Below the pieces are notes generated by a model. The model saw only the letters and a program-made list of their open reading frames with translations. It was not told the origin of the DNA and did no database searches. A stretch of DNA of 10,974 nt. Origin: Fibrobacterota bacterium. GTDB lineage: Bacteria > Fibrobacterota > Chitinivibrionia > Chitinivibrionales > JANQEN01. Position numbers and translations under genes: made by a program. Below are positions 1 to 8,000 of the stretch, piece after piece (within the stretch, counting starts at the first letter, position 1; every line of letters begins with the position of its first letter). The stretch lies in contig JAUXBV010000054.1 in NCBI GenBank assembly GCA_030619215.1, positions 1-10,974 on the forward strand, in the 5' to 3' direction.

Positions 1-664
1 CATTCTCCATAAACACACCGCCGCCGTTGCTGTCTGAAACATTGCTGTAAATTCTACAATTCTCTATAAGGCCTTTCAAATTTTTTGAAAATATGCCTCC
101 TCCTCTTATTTTAGCATAGTTTTTTCTAATGATACAATTTCTTACCGTGTCCTTAAACCATCCCAAGCCCATATATATTCCACCACCATAATCTTTATCA
201 CCACCTCCATCTGCATATCCGCCCTCAATGATAAATCCATCAAGCACAGCCTGATCCTCATTAAAAATCTTTACAACATTGTAGGAATTATCAGAGCTGT
301 CACCAATAACGCCAATATCACCGCTTAAGGTAGTTGGATTATTTTTAAAATCACGCGCACCACCACCATTCGGATATCCACCCAATACTTTTTGCGATCC
401 TTTTAACATAAAAGATGAATCTCTGACGTTAATATTTGTAGGTTTATACACACCCTGTGCTACAAGGATACTATCACCTGGAATGGAGGCTTGTAATCCA
501 TAGTAAAGCTCTGTATGAGCATTAGCCCAGCTCGTACCGTCATTTGCCCCACTTGCCGTATAGTCAACATATCTCGTTGTCTGCCCAAAGCTGATGGAAA
601 AGCATATAAATAATAACGGACAGATAAAGACAAAAAATCTTCTGTTTAAATATGAGATTTTCAT
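1..664 (-). CDS. secreted right-handed beta-helix repeat protein, 3' end outside window
   Basis: 221 codons are visible from ATG at 662-664; the frame is still open at base 1, so the C-terminus is missing. Residues 1-27 form a signal peptide: basic start (KISYLNRRFF), hydrophobic core (VFICPLLFICF), likely cleavage near SFG/Q. The mature start 'RYVDYTASGANDGTSWANA' (31-49) and 'GDSILVAQGVYKPT' (63-76) are the typical opening of secreted right-handed parallel beta-helix proteins (DUF1565 / choice-of-anchor Q / polymorphic-outer-membrane-like families). 'NNPTTLSGDI' (108-117) and 'LDGFIIEGG' (141-149) follow, then helix rungs rich in GGG and 'NC.I..N' (GGGIY 160-164, RNCIIRKN 175-182, GGGIF 188-192, ENCRIYSN 201-208, GGGVF 214-218). 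The start is supported by GGAAGG five bases upstream. Related proteins are exported surface or carbohydrate-associated proteins; no catalytic residue can be assigned here. A C-terminal sorting domain would be expected beyond the edge, but that is inference. Confidence 0.9.
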   Translation of the reverse strand, partial: MKISYLNRRFFVFICPLLFICFSISFGQTTRYVDYTASGANDGTSWANAHTELYYGLQASIPGDSILVAQGVYKPTNINVRDSSFMLKGSQKVLGGYPNGGGARDFKNNPTTLSGDIGVIGDSSDNSYNVVKIFNEDQAVLDGFIIEGGYADGGGDKDYGGGIYMGLGWFKDTVRNCIIRKNYAKIRGGGIFSKNLKGLIENCRIYSNVSDSNGGGVFMEN

Positions 665-669
665 AAAAA

Positions 670-675
670 CCTTCC
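670..675 (-). promoter_or_regulatory. ribosome binding site of the beta-helix gene
   Basis: On the minus strand the sequence is GGAAGG, then TTTTT, then ATG. This purine-rich Shine-Dalgarno-like motif at 5-base spacing fixes the start codon at 662-664, and the signal peptide encoded from there agrees. Confidence 0.7.
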
Positions 676-693
676 GGTTCTTTGTTTTGTAAA

Positions 694-711
694 CCTGTAC
701 TGAAGTACAGG
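694..711. promoter_or_regulatory. 18-bp dyad upstream of the beta-helix gene (possible operator)
   Basis: CCTGTACTGAAGTACAGG has perfect 8-bp arms (CCTGTACT / AGTACAGG) around a 2-base centre. It lies 30 bases upstream of the start codon, in the presumed 5' leader, and its right arm runs into the first copy of the 22-bp direct repeat. It could be a dimeric regulator site, or a tight RNA hairpin although a 2-base loop would need inner pairs to open. No U-tract follows towards the gene, so an intrinsic terminator is unlikely. The role is inferred from symmetry and position only. Confidence 0.45.
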
Positions 712-751
712 CCACATCATTTTTATTGACAGGCCACATCATTTTTATTGA
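708..751. repeat. two exact tandem copies of a 22-bp unit
   Basis: The unit starts CAGGCCACATC and ends ATTTTTATTGA. Copy 1 is 708-729 and copy 2 is 730-751, head to tail without mismatch. The array lies between the candidate promoter and the start codon of the beta-helix gene. Exact identity suggests a recent duplication or a conserved paired binding element. I saw no further copy in the window. Confidence 0.85.
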
Positions 752-795
752 TTTTTCTGTATTATAACCTACAAATCAATGTGATAACGTTTATA

Positions 796-824
796 ATTGT
801 ATAATTCTTATAATATTAAGTCAA
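796..824 (-). promoter_or_regulatory. sigma70-type promoter for the beta-helix gene
   Basis: Minus strand: TTGACT (819-824), 17-base spacer, TACAAT (796-801). Both hexamers differ from the TTGACA/TATAAT consensus at one position and the spacing is ideal. The upstream bases are AT-rich, as in an UP element. Transcription would start near 789, giving a leader of about 125 bases that carries the 22-bp repeats and the dyad. A second perfect TATAAT lies at 761-766 but has no good -35 at the proper distance. If the host is a true Bacteroidota member with its divergent promoter consensus, this match means less. Confidence 0.5.
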
Positions 825-875
825 AATATTAATGGTTATATAAATAATCTAAGAGTTTTAGTATTTATTAAAATG

Positions 876-896
876 TATAAAAGGGGAAAAGCCCCT
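876..896 (-). terminator. weak candidate terminator after the FecR-domain gene
   Basis: About 35 bases past the stop codon at 932, the minus strand reads AGGGG-CTTTT-CCCCT followed by TTTATA. The stem is 5 bp (882-886 with 892-896) with a 5-base loop and a short, imperfect U-tract. The region just before it is G-rich (several GGGG runs at 891-925). It is short for an intrinsic terminator, but it is the only candidate between two genes that appear to be transcribed separately. Confidence 0.4.
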
Positions 897-931
897 CCCC
901 TCCTGCATATAACCTCTCCCCCTTAATTTTA

Positions 932-1321
932 CTACTTTTTTTTCTTTTCGTCAGTGATTGTGATCACATTTACGGTATCATTTTCTGAAGTAACTTCTAT
1001 ATTTGAATTGCTCGAGTCTTTATCATTAAAAAGTGTTGACAGCCTTATAATGCTATTCTCTCCCATTTTTATCACTGTTTTGCTCGGAAATACCAACTCA
1101 AGGCTAGATTCCAGGTGCGTTCGCACATCCCACTCCATTTTAATCCTCATGCCGACACGCGCTTCGCGCCATTTTGCTGAGCTGGAAGTCCGGACTTCGG
1201 CTTTTCCCACAAGGCTTTTAACAGTAGCCCATTCGTCCAGGGTCAGGGTGTCATTTTTACCTGCGAATGCTGAGACATACGACATTATAATTATCAAAAT
1301 TGATAAATAATTTTTATACAT
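932..1321 (-). CDS. small exported FecR-domain protein
   Basis: 129 residues. Residues 1-20 are a signal peptide (MYKNY, hydrophobic SILIIIMSYV, cleavage motif AFA/G). Residues about 32-98 match the FecR domain (PF04773): 'VKSLVGKAEVR' strand pair, 'KWREARVGMRIKMEWDVRT' corresponding to the family's 'W..l..G..l..gd.v.T' signature, then 'SSLELVFPSKTVIKMGENSII' corresponding to 's...l.f.dgs.i.l...s.i'. A polar tail (100-129) ends in KKKK. Classical FecR is an inner-membrane regulator with an N-terminal cytoplasmic tail that acts on an ECF sigma factor. Here there is no such tail, no transmembrane helix besides the signal peptide and no sigma factor gene nearby, so a periplasmic or surface role is more likely. 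Many exported FecR-domain proteins are much longer; this one is nearly the bare domain. Met1 was chosen because it gives the complete signal peptide. The Shine-Dalgarno is weak (AAAGAAAA). Confidence 0.85.
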   Translation of the reverse strand: MYKNYLSILIIIMSYVSAFAGKNDTLTLDEWATVKSLVGKAEVRTSSSAKWREARVGMRIKMEWDVRTHLESSLELVFPSKTVIKMGENSIIRLSTLFNDKDSSNSNIEVTSENDTVNVITITDEKKKK

Positions 1322-1341
1322 TATTGTTTTCTTTATTTTGT

Positions 1342-1362
1342 ATAACCTGCTTTAAAGGTTAT
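1342..1362. repeat. 7-bp inverted repeat just upstream of the FecR-domain gene
   Basis: ATAACCT (1342-1348) and AGGTTAT (1356-1362) are perfect complements around a 7-base centre, 21 bases upstream of the start codon. GGTTAT is repeated once more directly after (1363-1368). It could be an operator half-site pair or a leader hairpin near the ribosome binding region. Function is inferred from position only. Confidence 0.4.
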
Positions 1363-1522
1363 GGTTATGGTGACGATGCCCGTTTTGTCCTTTAAGCTTT
1401 TATGCAACACAACAGGGTTTCGTCTTACGGTTATGTCTATTGTCAATTATAAATCAACACATTTGCTTTCCATAATCCCATTATTCCATCACTATAGTCC
1501 TTCAGTCCTTTAGGGTTTTAAT

Positions 1523-1535
1523 CCCACAAAGTGGG
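1523..1535. repeat. short perfect hairpin CCCAC-AAA-GTGGG
   Basis: A 5-bp perfect stem with a 3-base loop lies in the spacer, flanked by the two direct CTTTAGGG copies. On the minus strand it is followed by ATTAAAACCC, not a U-tract, so it does not look like an intrinsic terminator of the giant gene. It may be part of a small degraded intergenic repeat. Confidence 0.4.
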
Positions 1536-1540
1536 GCTTT

Positions 1541-1575
1541 AGGGCTCCCATTTTCCGTGCTTTGTGTCGAGCCCT
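1541..1575. repeat. 7-bp inverted repeat AGGGCTC / GAGCCCT
   Basis: The arms at 1541-1547 and 1569-1575 are perfect complements separated by 21 bases. With the adjacent hairpin at 1523-1535 this makes a compact GC-rich island of about 70 bases in an otherwise AT-rich spacer. It could be a dispersed intergenic element or a processed-RNA 3' structure of the giant gene's transcript; the sequence alone does not decide. Confidence 0.4.
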
Positions 1576-1648
1576 CCCTAACGGTCAGGCTACGGTATTA
1601 ATTTGTGTTAAACTCTTTTATCTTTTAACTATAATTTTATTTGTTTTT

Positions 1649-1672
1649 CTCTGTGTCTCCGTGTCTCTGTGG
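1649..1672. repeat. three tandem octamers (CTCYGTGK) next to the giant gene's stop codon
   Basis: The plus strand reads CTCTGTGT, CTCCGTGT, CTCTGTGG in succession; on the minus strand this is CCACAGAG, ACACGGAG, ACACAGAG followed by AAAAA. It begins 4 bases after the TGA of the giant gene. From memory, similar CACAGAG/CACGGAG strings are scattered in intergenic regions of many environmental bacterial genomes; I cannot verify that here. Confidence 0.7.
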
Positions 1673-1676
1673 CAAA

Positions 1677-2000
1677 TCATCTTATTGCAATGATCTTCTT
1701 CACCGAAGAATATTTCCCTGCTTCCAGCCTGCAGAAATAGAACCCTGAAGCAACGCGGCGCCCGGTATCGCTCTTTCCCCGCCATACAACCTTATATAGA
1801 CCGGGCTTTTGCTTTCTGTTAACAAGCTCACGAACAACACGGCCGCGGGCATCGTATATCACCATTTTAACTTTATATCGGTTTGTGTTCAGCCATCCGT
1901 CATCTCCCCACCTGTAAGGAAGTGTGTATTGAATAGTCGCAGATGGACGGCAGGGATTTGGGTACGGGTGATTCAGCATAAACTTATGCGGGAAATTGTT
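1677..2000 (-). other. C-terminal FlgD-Ig / T9SS type A sorting domain of the giant protein
   Basis: Residues 2986-3092. 'HPYPNPCRPSATIQYTLP' corresponds to the family's 'qNYPNPFNPsT.I.Y.LP', followed by 'KMVIYDARGRVVRELV', 'KPGLYKVVWRGKSDTGRRV' and 'ASGFYFCRLEAGKYSSVKKIIAIR', the standard strand order ending in 'KK...'. In T9SS-encoding bacteria this domain directs outer-membrane passage and is often cleaved. Two features are atypical: Cys-Arg replaces Phe-Asn in the NPFNPS motif, and about 12 extra residues (YRWGDDGWLNTN) lie between the first strand and the 'V.IYD' strand. Whether the host has a T9SS cannot be seen in this window. Confidence 0.85.
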
Positions 2001-5000
2001 AAGGAAATTTTTATTCGACGTAGCAAAAACAGTCCTGTACTGAACCTTATCCGAGGGCTGGACATTAAGAGTCATACCTTCATTATATTTAACCACGCCT
2101 GAAGAGGTGTTTACAAACAGATATATCTGCATATCTTCACTGTAACCGGTAATATTCAAAGTCAGGGCTGTTACATCCTGCGCGCAGGGTGATATGCCGA
2201 CCTGGAAGACGTTCTCCTTATCATGCCATGTTCTCCTGATATCGCTTGCGAATTCATCAACCGAGCGTTTCCACTCCGGGTGCGCGAAGTAGAGGTAGGG
2301 CTCACTGCCCATACGCGGAGGCTCGGGGCGGTCAAACCTGTCATACCCGTTTTTGGCGTGCCTGCTTATACCGAACAGGTTGTCGGCGTCCCTGTTTATG
2401 TTCGATGTCAGCTCAATGCCGAATGTCCACTCTGTTTTGTCAACAAAACAGGTTTTTGATCGTCTCGTAAGAGCTTTACTTATAAAGTAAGGTTCAGGAG
2501 ATATGGCGACAGAATCTTTGGAATCGGTAAGAGCCCAGTAACCTTCCCACGGAAAGAGAACACCTTCCGCTTCTTCGAAATCATGAGTCTCTGCGTTCCA
2601 CTTCCACAGTGTTACATCTTTCTCCCATTTAACAGGATAGAGATACGGGGAGGCTATCTGGTTCCACCCATACTCTGCTTTGTGAAGCAGGATGGTTACC
2701 GGATCTTTGCTCAGGCTGCCTCTATTTAATGTAATTGAAACCAGGCTGTTAAGCTTTGTCCAGTAGGACTTTCCTGCTGTTAAGCCATGTATCCGGCCGG
2801 ATCGTATATAATACTTATAAATGCCATCTGGCTCTTTTGACTCATCCCAGTGCAGGACTGTACCCGCTGCCTTAAACGGCTCTGCGCTGTATGAAGGTAC
2901 AGGCACAGACACCATGTTCCAGGTACCGGTGTCAGACCATGTCTGCGACAGAACGCCTGTAATGGTAAGTGTGTCCTCAAACGGTGACAGGTCAATCAAT
3001 CCGGCCTGATCCTGGGCGTAGCAGTTGAATAAATATTTCCCGTCAGCGAGCGGGTAGAAGGTAAAGATTCCGTCACTGCTCGTAATTGTATCTTCAACTG
3101 CCATGCTGTCCAGCTCGGTAAATCGTGCATGAAAGGTAAAGGTAGAATCAAAATCATCCAACCCGGCCATTACATATTGGGCGGCACCAAACATTTTCTG
3201 CTTCTTAATAAGTTGTGTTACCGGCGCGTCATTGGTATTGACAACATACAATGCATGTTCCGAAGAGACGGAAACATCTTCGATGTCTTTAATTATGGCG
3301 GCAAACTGTATTGTCCCGGTATCATCATTGCAGGGAGTGCCTTTAAGTTTGAATCTCCACAAAGAATCAGTATCAGTCGGTGCTATTACCGTTGCACTTA
3401 ACCAGGATATCCGAACGTTGAATGAGATATTCAGGGAATCGCTCTCATCAGAATCATACACTGCAATTTCCCCCTCCACAAGGCTGTCTTCATACGCTGT
3501 ATCCGGAAAGAAAGCTGACACGAGTATCGGGGAATCATTGGTATTTTTCACGGTCAGAACCATTGATACCGTGTCTGACAGTGCCATACCGTCATCCGCC
3601 AGTAATGTTACCATGCGGGCCCCGACATCTTCATTGCCGGGCGTCCAGCTTATGGACTGTGTTGCCTGGGACACATACATTCCCAGCGGGGCATTGATAA
3701 GCGTCAGGGTTATCGGGTCATCATTGATATCATAGGCACAGTTATCTATTGTCCAGGCTGAATCTTCGTTCAGGTCATACTGGTAGAGAACCGTAATTAC
3801 CGGCGCTGAATTATTTATCACTATGCTGTCGCTCTTCTCAGGGCCGATATTACCCGCATTGTCAAAGGGAGCCCAACTCCCGCGCCACAATCCCGGTTTT
3901 ACAACATCAGGCAATGTGAAGGTTGTGTCGTGAAAACCAAGGGTAAACGAGAATGCGGTGTCGGTATAAATAGGATTATGATTGAAGGTGAATAATATTC
4001 CGGCTTCGGCATTTTGAAGGGTGTCGGGAAGCTCCAGGGAAACAGACACTGCACTGTCGCCGATATTGGCAAACGCAGCCGAAATAGCATTATCCGGCGC
4101 TACACCGTCCGGGAGCATGACTGTTCCGCTTGCAGTCGCAGAGAACTCCGACCAGTTATCTGCATTGTCAATTACAAAAGCAGCGGTATACAGGGTTGCA
4201 CCATATTTCGGAAGGCCGGTAAAGGCTACCGATGTAACCGCAGCATTCACCGTCTGGCTGTACTCTCCTGAGCCCGGTATCTCCGGCATTGGCAGAGCAG
4301 AAGCACATACCTGAACATCCCTTGCATCAAAGCTTGCAGACGCTGTCCAGGTAACCACCATGGTTGAGCAGTTAAGTGCGGATGCACTCAACCCGGTGAC
4401 CGGCTCAGGCGGTATTGTATCTTCAATGAAATTCACCTTAAAGCCTGAAGCATCATTGATCAAAGCATTTGATGCTGTTCCGTTCCCGAAGGTGTTTGCC
4501 TGCAGTTTGAGAGAGAGTAATGAAGTAACATCAGCCCAGGACTCAACCGTATCAGCAAGCTGGGGATATAAGGTGATAAAAACAGTATCCTGTGTCTCGC
4601 CGAATACAAATCCCCATGGAATTGTCAAATTAAGGGAATCGCCTGAGCCGTTATCAACATAGAGGCCTATTCTATTGGATGTATTAATATTTGAAGCGTT
4701 AACTGTCGCGTCAAAAACAAGCGTCAGGTTATCCGAGTCTTCAAAATAGGACGCGGAAACCACATCAAGGACAGGCGCGTAGATAATTCCTGAATTGCCA
4801 ACCTGCGCTACCGGGTTTCCTGCAGCATCCTGATATTGAATTGTCACATCATAGATCCCGCCATTGACAAGCGCATCATTGGGGTCGCTGTTTACAGAAG
4901 CGACAAGCGCGCTGTAGGAAAGGTCCTTACCCCAAAGCGTGGTCGAATGAGTCCCGGCAACCTCATACGAAGACAAAAACGTTACGGCATGAGGAGAGTT

Positions 5001-8000
5001 TGGGTCGGTATTTCCACCGGCCTGGGTAAAGGTCATCTTCACTGAGCCACTCAACGCATCTTCCGGTAGTGTGAAGTCAATGGTAAAATTGCTGTCAACC
5101 GTTGCACCGGCTGCCGGTGTTGTCAGAGTGGGATTCTGCGTAAGCACATCTGCAGTTGTAAAATTCCACCAGGTATCGGAAGTATATCCGGGGAAATAGT
5201 TTCCGGTACTGTCTTTAAAGCAGGTAGCCTCGATAAGAACATAATACCCGGTTTCACTTGCAAAGGTGTTCACCGGATCGATAGTAATGGTATTGGTACC
5301 GCTTCCGGCAATCCCACCGGAGCCGACAGGTATTGTCTCAAAAATACTGAGGTCTGCCAAATGAGCTATATACACATTGCCGCTGTCAGCAAAGACCACT
5401 TCACTGAGTACCATAACAAGGCTGTCGTTTACTCCCACGTCAGTTGTATTATCAGCAGGACTTACTGAAACAACCGTTGGGGAAGATATATCATTGACAT
5501 TTATCGTAACTGTTGCAACGTTGGAGTTTAATACCCCGTCATTTAACTGATAAATAAAAGAGTCTATACCGCAGTAATTTATAGCCGGGATGTATTGAAA
5601 TGACCCGTCTGCATTGAGAGTAAGCGTACCATTGGAAACATTGGATACAAGGGTTGCGGTAAGCGGATCGGCTTCCATGTCAATATCATTCGCCATTACA
5701 CCGGGCGTTGAGACAGATAGAGTATCGTTTTGATTTATTACATAGCTGGTATCACTTGCAACGGGAGCATCATTTATCGACGTTACATTTACATCCCGTG
5801 TAATAATATTGCTGTTTACCACACCATCATTAACCACGAAACTGACCGTTCTTGGTGCTGTACCCGGGCTTTCACTGAAATTCCTGTAATTCACACTTCT
5901 CAGTGCAGTCTCGTAATTGGCAACCGTTGCTGCCCCGGTAAGAGTAAGGACACCGCTTGCATTGTCAAAAGTGCCGGTTATGCCATTCTGATCTGCAAAT
6001 ATCAATGCATCCTCAGGCGTTGCATAATTGGCACTGATGCTTACCTCTGCAGAGGCAATGTTTGCATTTTCAGCATCACCGACTAGTATGCCGTTATCTA
6101 TAACCGTTGGTGTATCATTCTCCATGTAGGTGATCGACCCGCCGGTGCCGCTCATTACCGGAGCATCGTTTACTGAAGCTACAGAAACGTCACGCGTTAC
6201 GGTGTTACTGTTATTTGCTCCGTCATTTACTGTAAAACTTACCGTGCGTGTTGCTGTGGAAGGAGAATTGCTCGAATTAAAATATTGTATACTTTGCATT
6301 GCCGTGTTATAAAAGGCCAGCGTTGCAGAGCCTGAAAGGGTCAGGGCTCCCGTAGTATTATTAAAACCGCCGGTGATGCCATTCTGATCTGCAAACAACA
6401 GGGAATCTTCAGCCATAGTATAGCTCGCACTGATGCTCACTTCTGCTGAGGCCATGTTGGCATTATCAATATCAGTTACTGCTACGGCATTATCAACAAC
6501 CGTCGCAGCATCATTCTCGGTATAGGGTAATGCTCCGCCACTGCCACTTAATACCGGCGGTTCATTCATATCGACAATTGTTATGGTAAACATCTCCTCA
6601 TACCATAAATTCCCTGCGCCGTCATCGGTAGTCCGAACCCGTATTGAATAGCTGCTCTGCGTCTCATAATCGAATACCGCTCCTGTCTTAAGCGAATCAA
6701 CGCCAATGGTAAAGCTTCCGTTGTCAGTATCGCCGGTACCGGCAACAAGCGTATAGGTGTGTGTATCACTGACATCAGTATCGGTTGTTGAGAATAACCC
6801 GACAACAGTGCCGGACGGCTCATTCTCATTTACATTCAGGCCTGACAGCGTAAGGGTCGTTGGCGCGGCGTTTGTCGTAAAGGTACCGTATCCGGCGGCG
6901 TCCGGTGTGTGGCCGCATAAAGCGGATTCATTCGGAATAATGTCCCGGGTCTTGACGCGCCAGTAGTATGTGGTACCCGATGTCAATGCTGCCGGGTTCC
7001 AGGTGGTTGAGGCAATCCAGCCTGAATTCTGTAAATTGGCAGTAAAAGCGATATCCGTAGCAAGCTCGAAATAGTAAGGCGCTGCATCCAGGCCGCTTCC
7101 ACCGGCGTCTGATGCAGTCAAAGCTGTTAATGCCGGGGCGTTGGAAAGGCCGGTTGCCCCGTCAGCAGGGGTGCCGCAGCCAACGTTTGCCGGTGCTGTC
7201 GCATCTGTATACGTGAAGTTATTGTTTGCTGCCGGTGATTCAATATACGGCCCGTCAATTGCGTGGCTTTCGATGGTATAATTCGTCCCACTGTTCCATG
7301 TCGGGAGGTTTGTGGTCATGTACCAGTTATTTGCGGAAAAGCTGCCATAGGTTGTCAGGGAATTCCAGGCGAGCGCTCCCCACGAGGTGGTGCTTGCGTT
7401 CCAGTAATTAGCCCCGTCAAAAATACTCACCTCTATATCAGTAGGAGTAGCGGTATAGGCACCTTCCAGTTGAGAGGGATAGGTACCTGTTGCACCGGTT
7501 GGAGCGGTAATCGATGTTGTCGGACCGGTGTAGGTAAAGTTATTATTCGCTGCCGGTGATTCAGCATAGGGGCCGTCAACCGCCCTGCTCTCGATCGTAT
7601 AATTTGTACCGCTTGACCAGGTAGGAAGGCTTGAGGTCATTCCCCAGCCGTTCGCTGCAAAGCCACCATAGGTTGTCAATGAGTTCCAGGTCGCGCCACC
7701 TACCCATGATACCGTACTCGCATCCCAGTAATTGGTTCCGTTAAAAATGTTTACCTCGATATCTGTCGGATTACCTGCATAGGTACCGTTTATCTCATTC
7801 GGGCTTGGATAAGTACTGATCGCACCAACCGGCGAACTGATTGACGTGCTAGGGCCTGTGTAGGTAAAATTCGTATTAGCTGCCGGTGATTCCGTATACC
7901 CTCCGTCTATTGCACGGCTCTCTAATGTATAGTTTGTTCCACTCGACCAGGTGGGCATGCTGCTGCTCATGGTCCAGTTGTTTGCTGCAAAGCTCCCATA

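Larger units (their letters stand above)
1322..1676. other. 355-base spacer between the giant gene and the FecR gene
   Basis: No convincing gene lies here on either strand; the minus-strand frames starting with ATG are about 13-15 codons. It holds an octamer tandem repeat (1649-1672), short inverted repeats (1523-1535, 1541-1575, 1342-1362), the octamer CTTTAGGG twice in direct orientation (1508-1515 and 1537-1544) and a tandem AGTCCTT near 1496-1510. A perfect minus-strand TATAAT sits at 1446-1451 but has only a poor -35 (TTATGG at 18 bp); it is the best weak candidate for a promoter of the FecR gene. I see no clear intrinsic terminator after the giant gene. Confidence 0.6.

Noticed and set aside
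708..751. CRISPR-like array
   Set aside because: The two 22-bp units are directly adjacent with no spacer, and no cas gene is present.
891..925. G-quadruplex on the minus strand downstream of the FecR gene
   Set aside because: There are only three runs of four or more G plus scattered GG pairs with uneven loops; this is not enough to call a stable quadruplex.
954..1310. 118-codon plus-strand frame opposite the FecR gene
   Set aside because: The minus-strand frame has a signal peptide and a recognisable FecR domain; the plus-strand translation shows no family pattern or ribosome binding site.
1541..1575. Intrinsic terminator of the giant gene
   Set aside because: The 7-bp arms have a 21-base loop and are followed on the minus strand by AAAGCCCC, with no U-tract.
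1322..1676. tRNA, small ORF or insertion-sequence end in the spacer
   Set aside because: No cloverleaf arms or T-loop motif, only very short open frames, and no matching terminal inverted repeats with a target duplication were found.
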